NCBI GenBank assembly: GCA_002887195.1
Contig: PJAB01000806.1
Coordinates: forward strand, 1-20,478
Source of the DNA: Chrysochromulina parva
Lineage: Eukaryota; Haptophyta; Prymnesiales; Chrysochromulinaceae
Direction: 5' to 3'
DNA: 20,478 bases
Below, one piece after another: positions 8,830 to 16,119 of this stretch (position 1 is its first letter; every line of letters starts with the position of its first letter). The notes under the pieces are model-generated. The model saw nothing but the letters and a program-made list of their open reading frames with translations. It was not told the origin of the DNA and ran no database searches. A program made the position numbers and the translations under genes.

Positions 8830-9071
8830 GCGGAGTCGCTCCGCACGCGCGCTGGATGAGCTTCGAGGCCAGCGAGGTCGAGCCGCTCGTTTTTGCTGAG
8901 GCAAGAAGTCTCTGGCGTTCGCGGACCCCTCGGGAGCTCAACGCGACGCCGTTCATGTCGCAAAACGCCGAAGCGATTGTACTGAAGTTCCGCTGTTTTC
9001 CGACCATTTTGGTTGAATTCCGCGCCCTGCTCTTTGACCCGCCGACCACACGACCGTCTTCGCCTGCCGCA
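8830..9071. promoter_or_regulatory. Head-to-head gap (PH-like copy 2 / small Ser-rich gene)
   Basis: These 242 bp separate divergent starts and should hold both promoters. The plus frame stays open from 8721, so part could be coding if translation begins upstream (for example ATG at 8958). No recognisable motif was found. Confidence 0.35.
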
Positions 9072-9431
9072 ATGTACACGCCAGACCTCTCGGACACAGA
9101 GATGGAGCTAGAGAGCATGAGTGCTCGCTCGTCCTTCGGCAGCGTGCGCTCCTCCATCTCTGGTGGCCGGCGTAGCTCTACCGGAAGCATGGCTCGCACA
9201 CCGCTCGGCGTCGTGGACAACTTGCAGCGCCGCGCATCCATCGGCATCTCTTTCGACAATGTGAGCCAGATGAAAAAGAACACAAACGGGGACCTCGCTT
9301 GCGTAGTGGCAAAGCGTGCCAATCTCGACGAAGTGCAGGCTGAAAAGGACGAGGTGCTCGCGCAGCGCGGGCTCGAAGAGCGCGCGCGCCCCTCTGCCTG
9401 GTTGCTAAGGATGCGGGCGGTCCTGGTATGA
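9072..9431 (+). CDS. Small Ser/Arg-rich protein of unknown function
   Basis: It has 119 residues from an ATG in good context (GCCGCAATG). Acidic start (MYTPDLSDTEMELES), then a Ser/Arg-rich stretch with possible basophilic kinase sites (RRSSTGS, RRASIG), then a short charged helix-prone region (ANLDEVQAEKDEVLAQRGLEE). No transmembrane segment or named domain is visible. The opposite strand is also open here, but its product is low-complexity and starts within this gene. The frame is open upstream, so a longer N-terminus is possible. Possibly a phosphorylated regulatory protein; that is inference only. Confidence 0.45.
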   Translation: MYTPDLSDTEMELESMSARSSFGSVRSSISGGRRSSTGSMARTPLGVVDNLQRRASIGISFDNVSQMKKNTNGDLACVVAKRANLDEVQAEKDEVLAQRGLEERARPSAWLLRMRAVLV

Positions 9432-9815
9432 ACCATAGCCTCTGTTTAAGCGAGCTTTCTTGTACCTGCATGGCATTTCCGAATCCACAAGCAGCTCCGC
9501 ACCACACACTTGCATGCCCACGACACAGTGGGTCACCCAGTGTGGGCTGATGAATGTGGAGATAGAGAGACGATGAGCCATCATAGCTCCCGTGCGCGAC
9601 GTCATCGGCGCGCATGCGTGGGCGCACCCCAAATGCCCACACCACGCCACCGGACACACGTTAGCGCCGCCGAGCGGGTCCGCGTTCATCTCGCTGTGCC
9701 TCGCCGACCACGGCTCGACCTCACGAGGGTGGCGCTCACGGCACCGCCGCTGCGCCTCGCCCCACGAAAGAGCGCCCGACCAGCCACGTCCGGTCGGCGC
9801 GTGCTCCTGAGCACT
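9432..9815. other. Convergent 3' intergenic region
   Basis: This lies between two convergent stops (plus gene ending 9431, minus gene ending 9816) and presumably contains both 3' UTRs. Open frames on both strands lack any protein-like pattern. No RNA gene or repeat was recognised. Confidence 0.5.
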
Positions 9816-11062
9816 TTAATTGACGGACGAGCCCTGGCGCACCATTCGCGGCTTCTGGAACGTGGGCACCTCGATGTCGAGCTTCTTGCCCCCGGCGGCC
9901 TTCACCTTCTTGCCACTCGCCGCCGCCGGCGGCAACTTAATGACCGCAGCATCGTCCTCCTCCTCCTCATGCTCGGGCAACTCGAGCTTGCCAATGAAGC
10001 GGTAGTAGGGCACCTATGGCAGCAGCCCACCCGACACACACGGCCGTCGGTTGCAATCGTGGGCGCCATCCGTCGCACGCGGAGGCACATTCGAGGCATC
10101 TCGGAGGCATCTCGGAGGCATCTCGGAGGCACATTCGAGGCACTCAGCGTCGGGGTCATCAGTGGCAACCAGGGGTGCGTCCTCTGTGGCACTCGTCCTG
10201 ACCTTCGGGAGCAGCCAGCCGATGTAGGGCACTTGTGCCAGCCCCTCGACCACCGCAACTTTTTGGAATTTCTGCGCACAGCACGAGGCGATCGGAGAGC
10301 CGGGAGCGGGGTCAGAGGAGCCGGGGCGGCGGCGGGAAGGCGGGCGTCGTCGTGGGCGCCAGGCCAGGCCTGCGGTCACACGCGTCCACCGCGTACCCGC
10401 AGCAGATATGGCACGTGGTCCATATTGAGGCGAACATCGTCCATGAGGAACCAGGTCGGCCAGAAGGTGCGCTGCAACCACGAGTGCTTTGCCATGCCCT
10501 CGGCCGGGTGCTTTCGCGCCACGTAAAAGTCGACAGTGCCGATGAGGCCGCCGGGTGCGAGCAGCGCTGCCGCGTGCTCAATCGCGGCATACCAGTCGGG
10601 GATCATCGTGAGCGAGTACGAGAAGGTGATCAGATTCACCTGCCCGTAGCCCTCCTCGGGCACCCACGTTGTCGCATCGTCCTCGACGATCTGCACGTTG
10701 TGCCAGCCGCGCTCCTCGCACCGCTTGCGCGCGACCTCGAGAAGCGGGCCGCACAGGTCAACAAGGTACACCTTGGCGAACGACATGATGGCCTCGTCGC
10801 CCATCATCTCGAGGTTGGCGCCGGTACCGCCGCCGAGGTCCACCCAGATCCCTCCTTCGCCGTGCGCAGCCTTGGCCTCTGCCATGAGCTCCTCGCGTCC
10901 CTGCAGCAGCCGCTTGCGGAAGGCGTCGTAGTCGCCCGCCTGCGCCTGGTAGAAGGCCTCGAGCCGTTCCTTATGCGACTCGCCCGCGTGCCGGAAGGGC
11001 GCCATCGCCAGGTTGGCCAGAACGCGCACGTCGCTCACGATCGATGAGATAGTCTGCCCCAT
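9816..11062 (-). CDS. BtaB-like betaine lipid (DGTS-type) N-methyltransferase
   Basis: Exons (minus): 10397-11062, 10203-10271, 9816-10013; 310 residues, both introns in phase 0. BtaB-type enzymes convert the homoserine ether lipid made by BtaA to DGTS by three SAM-dependent methylations. Visible: [20 protein letters not shown] (30-49); SAM motif [12 protein letters not shown] (73-83); [57 protein letters not shown]; and after splicing [18 protein letters not shown]. These match the BtaB half of eukaryotic BTA1 as I know it. The BtaA half is absent; a charged tail of about 57 residues follows instead. MGQTISS at the start fits N-myristoylation. The next gene upstream, on the same strand, ends only 125 bp away. 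The lipid product could be DGTS or another betaine lipid. Confidence 0.75.
10014..10202 (-). repeat. BtaB-like gene intron 2 with an 11-bp repeat
   Basis: The donor is GTCAGG (10197-10202) and the acceptor CATAG (10014-10018). Plus-strand GGCATCTCGGA-type units of 11 bp run from about 10089 to 10143. The join restores [12 protein letters not shown]. Confidence 0.75.
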
Positions 11063-11187
11063 GTCCAGTGGAGCCGCGGGCGACGAGCGAATCGGGTTCC
11101 AATCGCGCAAAGATGCACACACCAATATGACAGCGTACCGGTAAAGTTGTGATTTCAATACGACAGAACCTAGCGTCCCATCCGTGC

Positions 11188-13785
11188 TTAGGCTGGGAGA
11201 GCGTTCCATCCGGGGCCAGCTCCATCGCTGGCCCGCCAGAGGGCTTCAACCTCCCAAAAATGCGAGTACTGTGACTCGATGGCCCTTCGCAGGTTGTACT
11301 GCGACTGCCAACACTCTGAGCTCCGGAGCAGCGCCGTATTGGGCACTGAGAGCGTGGCCGGCGCCTCCAGCCCCACGACGTACGCATACATGCGGGCGAG
11401 ATCGGCGACATCGTTCGGATCCTCTTTGCGGATGCGCGTGGCCATCTCGAACTGTGTGTAAAGGGTGCCGGCGTCGTCGAGCGGGTAGGCGCGCCACGGC
11501 TTGTACGAAGCCCACCAGTGCCGTCCAAACAAGCGCACCGAGCGGCGCCTGGGCCAGGCCCTCCCAAACGCGCCGAGCCGGTGCTTGACGTACAGTAGGT
11601 AGAAGAAGAGGCCCTGGTCGCAGTCGGAGCTCGTAAAGTCCCAACTGTCGGTCCGATAGGCTTTCGTGGCCTGCAGCCGCTGCTCAAAGTCTCGAGCCAC
11701 CGAGGAAGGATCATTGTCTGATGACCTCTGATGACCTCTGATGACCTCTGATGACCTCTGATGACCTTTGGGTTCATACGAGGAAGGATCATTGTCTGGT
11801 CTACGGCGCGACGAGCGCAGCAGCAGAGGCGCAACGCGAAGTGTGCTCGGCCGACCGACAGCGTCCCACCCCACCGTCCGGTTGTACACGCAGCGCTCCA
11901 TCACCGCGAGCCCTTCGTCAAAGATTTGGGCGTCAGGCTTGAGCAGCATGAACCCAGTGTTCAGTGGCGCGTCCGAGTCGGGGTCGGCGACCACCTTCGC
12001 CGGGCTCGCACGCAGGCGTGCAAGGACGCTCGACCACACCTTCGTAATGAGGGAGCGAGGCGCCTCGGCATACGGTACTATTTCCAAATCCGCATCGGCG
12101 AACAGGATCACTTCGAACTCGTGCATCGCGAAGATGTGCCACTTGAGCATGTTGATCTCCTTGAAGTAGGCGGAGTCGTGCACGTAGCCCGAGGTTCGTT
12201 TGAGCAAGGCCAGATGGGCGTAGCTGGATGCCGCCACACGCGCGGCGCACGAGGCTGCTGCGTTGCGTAGCCGCGGCGCCGGCGTTACTGGCTCCAGCGC
12301 GCACCCCGCAGACGAATTAAGCCATGCGGTGGATTGGCCAAGCGCGACGATCACTAGCCGGCGCACGCGCCACGCGGGCAACGCAGCCTCGAGGCGCATG
12401 ACGCTCAGGCACCATTGGGTGAGCGCGCAGCGCACGTCGTAACCCCACTTGACACGCGTTCCACCGCGCGCAGCCACGGTCACGACTCCGAGCTGCGGCA
12501 GAGCGCGCGGCCCAGCCGAGCTAGGTGCGCGGCGCAACTGTGGCGTCCTCGCCTCAGCACCCTTGCTTTCGGCGCCCTTGTCTTCCTTGTCTTCAGTGGC
12601 GTGAGTAGTTTCGTCACGAGTAGTTTCGTCACGAGTAGTTTCGTCACGAGTAGTTTCGTCACGAGTAGTTTCGTCACGATGAGTTTCGTCACGATGAGTT
12701 TCGTCACGAGTTTGGGGAGGGTTGATGGAGGCGGCCGCAGCCGTGGAGCCTAACGGGCCTTTGACCGCAAGGGTGACGTAGCCCTCGGCGTCCCCAGTTT
12801 GGCGCAGGTCAGCCAAGTCGCACGCGCGGTACCACCGACACCGCCACCAGTACGGCGCGTGTGCCGACGTCGGCGCCCGACGGGCAGACGTGTCGCCCGT
12901 TACGGCGCTCGTGGTACCGGTACGGTGCGTCTCTTCGCGAAACGGAGTGCTCGCGTCGTGCTGGGCGGCAAGGCTCACGGAGACGTAATTGCAATTGGCG
13001 CAGCCCGCACAGCGAGCGACGCACTGCTCCGCGCTCAGCGTCTCGGCCCAGGAGCCCTGGTCGTCGGCGTCGCAGCTGCCGAGCGATGGGTCCATCAGCG
13101 AGCAGTATCCAGGCTTGCTACCCGACGGAGCTAGTTGAGCGGGCGGCGGTGGTGGCGGCAGCGCGAGCGCGGCGGCATCTCGAGGCTCCGCGCGGACCTT
13201 GACGGTGACAAACTGCCCTCCGTACAGCCAGTGAAGGCGAGGGCATCGGTGGTACCACGAGCACTCATTCATGTCTTCGTTTAACCGAGCCCAGCTGACG
13301 AAGTTGCAGCGTGAGCACTGCGTCTTGCAGTGATGAATGCATGCGGCGAGATTGTGGATTTGGTGCGCGACGACGTCGAAGAGGCCCTTGTCATCGGCTG
13401 TGCAATTCCCGGGCGCGTTGGCGTCTGTCGTTTCGCAATATCCGCGCTCCGTGGGATATTTTGCGAGGGTGTCGAAGCCGGCTACTGATTTGCGCTTCTG
13501 CAGCACAGCCGGCGCCGACTTGAAGCCCTTTGGTTCGTTGCGCAGCGCGTCCATGTTGCACGCATGGAACCACGAGCAATCCTTCCAGTCGATCGACACC
13601 GAGATGTAGCGGCAGCGTTCGCATCTAGCGCAGCGCTCCGCGCAGTAAGAAAAAGCCGCCTGCCACGATCTCTGGTTCACAAATGGCAAGCGCACGGTGC
13701 CTTTCTTGCCGCTCAAGCAGTTGCCGACACGGCCTGCGATGGTGTTCTGACAGTATCCGGTGCGGGCGAGCGAGAACTCGTTCAT
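11188..13785 (-). CDS. Cys-rich modules plus GT8-like glycosyltransferase
   Basis: It has 865 residues if started at the first in-frame ATG. The frame extends to about 13845 without another ATG, and an in-frame TGA lies above that, so a 5' exon with a signal or anchor may be missing. Three Cys-rich modules start near residues 10, 113 and 226, each with GYC, then C-x3-C-x2-C-x2-C-x-(Y/F)-(I/V)-S, then C-x-W-(Y/F)-x2-C. A RDETT-rich linker (about 357-395) follows. The catalytic region (about 445-780) has [12 protein letters not shown], a DAD metal motif in [12 protein letters not shown] (near 563), NTGFMLLKP (near 610) and SDCDQGLFF (near 719), a pattern typical of GT8/glycogenin-like enzymes that transfer sugar from UDP-sugars. 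A 78-bp in-frame insertion at about 11721-11798 may be an unrecognised intron. Donor and acceptor sugars are unknown; a Golgi or surface role is inferred. Confidence 0.7.
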   Translation of the reverse strand: MNEFSLARTGYCQNTIAGRVGNCLSGKKGTVRLPFVNQRSWQAAFSYCAERCARCERCRYISVSIDWKDCSWFHACNMDALRNEPKGFKSAPAVLQKRKSVAGFDTLAKYPTERGYCETTDANAPGNCTADDKGLFDVVAHQIHNLAACIHHCKTQCSRCNFVSWARLNEDMNECSWYHRCPRLHWLYGGQFVTVKVRAEPRDAAALALPPPPPPAQLAPSGSKPGYCSLMDPSLGSCDADDQGSWAETLSAEQCVARCAGCANCNYVSVSLAAQHDASTPFREETHRTGTTSAVTGDTSARRAPTSAHAPYWWRCRWYRACDLADLRQTGDAEGYVTLAVKGPLGSTAAAASINPPQTRDETHRDETHRDETTRDETTRDETTRDETTRDETTHATEDKEDKGAESKGAEARTPQLRRAPSSAGPRALPQLGVVTVAARGGTRVKWGYDVRCALTQWCLSVMRLEAALPAWRVRRLVIVALGQSTAWLNSSAGCALEPVTPAPRLRNAAASCAARVAASSYAHLALLKRTSGYVHDSAYFKEINMLKWHIFAMHEFEVILFADADLEIVPYAEAPRSLITKVWSSVLARLRASPAKVVADPDSDAPLNTGFMLLKPDAQIFDEGLAVMERCVYNRTVGWDAVGRPSTLRVAPLLLRSSRRRPDNDPSSYEPKGHQRSSEVIRGHQRSSDNDPSSVARDFEQRLQATKAYRTDSWDFTSSDCDQGLFFYLLYVKHRLGAFGRAWPRRRSVRLFGRHWWASYKPWRAYPLDDAGTLYTQFEMATRIRKEDPNDVADLARMYAYVVGLEAPATLSVPNTALLRSSECWQSQYNLRRAIESQYSHFWEVEALWRASDGAGPGWNALPA
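11701..11798 (-). repeat. 78-bp repeat-bearing insertion flanked by a 20-bp exact direct repeat
   Basis: CGAGGAAGGATCATTGTCTG occurs at 11701-11720 and again at 11779-11798. Between them are about five ATGACCTCTG units and a short unique piece. The insertion is 78 nt, so the frame is kept and DNDPSS is encoded twice. A canonical GT-AG intron of 87 nt (11718-11804; GTAGAC to CATCAG) would also remove it in frame. Confidence 0.85.
12604..12715 (-). repeat. 15-bp coding repeat ([10 protein letters not shown]) in the glycosyltransferase
   Basis: About seven copies of a 15-bp unit (plus strand GTAGTTTCGTCACGA with T/G variants) encode an acidic [10 protein letters not shown] linker between the Cys-rich modules and the catalytic domain. 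Confidence 0.9.
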
Positions 13786-13986
13786 GCAAGTGTCGTCTGG
13801 AGGAACTTTTAGGAAACCTTCATGGTCGAGAACATAAGAAGTCAAGTCAAGTCAAGTCAAGAAGAGGCTGTGGACATCTCTGAAACGGCCGCAGACTCGC
13901 AGGTGTTCGGGCGGATCGGGAGCTGATGGCCGGGAAGCGTCCCGATGATTTCCGGCCGTGGCCAACCCTACCAGGAGAGGCAGGAG
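13786..13986. promoter_or_regulatory. Head-to-head gap (glycosyltransferase / SH3b protein)
   Basis: About 200 bp separates divergent starts. It carries four tandem GTCAA pentamers (13840-13861), the same word found between the annexin and channel genes. The repeat puts a TGA in frame upstream of the glycosyltransferase, which supports a start at 13785 or a spliced 5' exon. An alternative start for the plus gene is at 13945. Confidence 0.45.
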
Positions 13987-16016
13987 ATGGCCGAGTACCG
14001 TGTCGTCCACCAGCCAACTGTAGCCGTTCGCGACCGGCCGTGGGGCTCGGTCATCGGAGCAAAGAAGGCGGATGAGCTCGTACCGACGTGCGCACGCTCG
14101 GTCGGACTGGCCGAGGGCACATGGGTCAAGACCACCGAGGAGTTTGAGTATAAGGGCGCGCGGACGCACGGCTGGATGCTCTTGCACGGCCAGGCGATCA
14201 ACCTGGGCCAGCTGCTCGACAAGGTCGAGAAGGACCGGATGGGCATGGTCGTGCGCTACCAGGTGATGGTGGCGAAGACGGACATCCGTGAGCGGCCCAT
14301 GCTCGCGGGCGTGCCCGTCGTGGGCGCGCGCAAGAAAGGTGACATCATCCGTACGGACCAGCAACTCAACGGCTGGGTACGGCTGCAGCACGATTTCTAC
14401 GCCGTGGGGAAGGCGGATCCCCTCGAAGGCTGGGCGCAGATTGACGGGCACGCCATCGGCCAGGGCCTCATCCTACAGCGCTGGGATCCTCCTACGCTGC
14501 CTGCTGTAGTCATCGGAGGCCTCGGAGCACAGGGAGGAAAAACGCAACGATATTGGGTGCTCGCTGCCGAGGGTGTGCCGGTGCGTGAGAGCGCCTCGGG
14601 GGGCCACGGAAGGGCCACTGATGGCCTCTGATGGACACTGATCGCCACTGATCGCATCTGATCGCCACTGGTGGACGCCTCTGATGGCCTCTGACTGCCT
14701 CCCTTATCAGGTGCGCGAGCGGCCCTGGGGCCGCGTGCTGTGTGTGAAGAGCCGAGGTCACCTGCTGCGCCTCGACACTCTCAAGGAGGGCTGGGCACGC
14801 CTTGAGGCAGATTTCACCGAGGAGGGTCAGATCGAACATGTGAATGCGGTCGAGGACGACACTCCAGTGCTTGAGGGATGGGTACGTCGGATGGCCGCTG
14901 ATGGAACTGATGACCACTGATAACCGTGGATGGCCACTGATGACCACTGATTGCCACGGGTGACCACTGATTGCCACGGATGACCACTGATTGCCACGGA
15001 TGACCACTGATTGCCACGGATGACCACAATCTTCCTCTGACGGCTCTCCGATTACCTTCCTCATCAGCCACTGATTGCCTCCCTCATCAGGTTCTGCTCG
15101 ACGGGCGCGATCTCGGACTACCTCGCCAGTGCCAAAAGTACGAGCCATCCGAAGATGCCTCTGATTGCGCCGGATGAACCCTCTGATGACGAGATCGCAT
15201 CTCGCTTGATTGCCTCCCTAATTAGGTACGAGCGAGAGAAAGTGCCTCCCGCGGAGGAGCCTCGACGGAGCTCCGACGAGATCGCATCTCGCCGCGCGGC
15301 CAAGCACGCCGCGCACGCCGCCAAGGGTAAAGACCTCGGATCGCCTCGGATGACCTCGGATGACCTCTGATCACCTCCGAGTAGCTATGATTACCTCTGA
15401 TGACCTCGGATGACCTAGGATCGCGTGCATGCATGCACGTATGGCCTGCATGAATGGCATCCATGAATGTGAATGGCATCCGTGAATGTGAATGGCATCC
15501 GTCCGTGAATGTGAATGGCATCCGTCCGCAGGTGAGGACTGCTCTCTGTCGACGTTGCTTCGGGAGGCTCTGGTGTCCGCAGAGGTCATCGAGCAGTTGG
15601 CGCAGGCGGGTGTGAATGACCTCGAGGAGCTCATCACGATCGTCTCGCGCGCCGACCACCACGAGGAGTTGCGCAAGTGTGGCATCAGCAAGCTCGGCGC
15701 GCGAGCCAAGCTTGCCACCCTTGTCCAGCCGCATTGGAAGGCCCTTGCTTATAAGGAGCAAGGCAACGCACAGTACAGGGCCTCTCGCTTTGAGGACGCG
15801 GCGCAGCTGTACACGCAGGCCCTCCAGCAGATTGCATGCGCCTCGACCGAGCTCGCGCTCAGCTGCTACTCGAACCGCGCCGCATGCTTCCAGCAGATGC
15901 GAGAGCCCCAATTGGCTCTGGCGGATGTGGAGCATGTGCTGCGCTTCGACCCGGGCAACGCTAAGGCGCTCGCGAGGAAGGCGGTGTACGATCAGCAGCT
16001 GGCGGGGGGGCTGTAG
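13987..16016 (+). CDS. SH3b x3 / SAM-like / TPR protein
   Basis: Exons: 13987-14580, 14711-14881, 15091-15137, 15226-15326 and 15532-16016; total 1398 nt, 465 residues, all GT-AG and in frame. Three bacterial-type SH3-like repeats (about 2-80, 84-165, 180-265) share a core such as VRxRPWG, GWxxL/RL and a closing EGW. A charged Arg/Ala-rich linker (about 270-304) leads to a SAM-like helical domain (about 308-362) and a TPR region (about 368-460) with ALAYKEQGNAQYRASRFEDA, as in Hsp70/Hsp90 co-chaperones and other scaffolds. No catalytic residues are seen. It is probably an adaptor; the TPR lacks enough visible clamp residues to claim Hsp binding. MAEYRV was chosen because the first SH3b begins immediately; ATG at 13945 would add 14 residues. 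Confidence 0.75.
14581..14710 (+). repeat. SH3b gene intron 1, introner-like
   Basis: The intron starts GTGCGTGAGAGCG and the next exon starts GTGCGCGAGCGG, a near-direct repeat at the splice sites. The interior holds TGATGGCCTC/TGATCGCCAC 10-bp words and the end reads CTGACTGCCTCCCTTATCAG. Confidence 0.75.
14882..15090 (+). repeat. SH3b gene intron 2, 10-bp repeats
   Basis: The donor is GTACGT and the end reads GATTGCCTCCCTCATCAG. The interior from about 14893 to 15030 alternates TGATGACCAC and TGATTGCCAC units, with a second partial terminal motif (CCTTCCTCATCAG) near 15067. Confidence 0.8.
15138..15225 (+). repeat. SH3b gene intron 3, a diverged tandem copy of exon 4
   Basis: Intron and following exon both begin GTACGAGC (88 bp apart). 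They share TGCCTC at matching offsets and an exact 18-bp word GACGAGATCGCATCTCGC at 15188-15205 and 15275-15292. The intron ends GATTGCCTCCCTAATTAG. Confidence 0.7.
15327..15531 (+). repeat. SH3b gene intron 4, 10-bp and 19-bp repeats
   Basis: The donor GTAAAG is followed by GATGACCTCG-type 10-bp words (about 15338-15420). From about 15463 to 15528 there are copies of a unit close to GTGAATGTGAATGGCATCC. The acceptor is GTCCGCAG. Confidence 0.8.
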
Positions 16017-16119
16017 AGCTCTAGGGGTCAAGAGTCGTAAACATGCGTTTCGTCGAAAAGTATCGTGTTAACATTCACACCAGCCAGGGCCCAGCCTATG
16101 AGTGGGCGACCGTCCCAGC
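16017..16119 (+). promoter_or_regulatory. Short gap between two plus-strand genes
   Basis: Only about 100 bp separates the stop of the SH3b protein from the first ATG of the secreted protein. It must contain the upstream 3' UTR and the downstream promoter or 5' UTR. No motif was recognised. Confidence 0.3.

Noticed and set aside
8648..9436. 262-residue minus-strand open frame opposite the small Ser-rich gene
   Set aside because: It overlaps the PH-like gene start in a different frame and its product lacks conserved pattern; the plus-strand product looks more protein-like, though neither is certain.
9510..10526. 338-residue plus-strand open frame
   Set aside because: It is antisense to the BtaB-like exons and reads through the 11-bp intron repeat; composition is Arg/His-rich noise.
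13845..13845. Glycosyltransferase start at 13845
   Set aside because: The codon there is TTG, not ATG, and a TGA lies just upstream in frame; the first ATG is at 13785.
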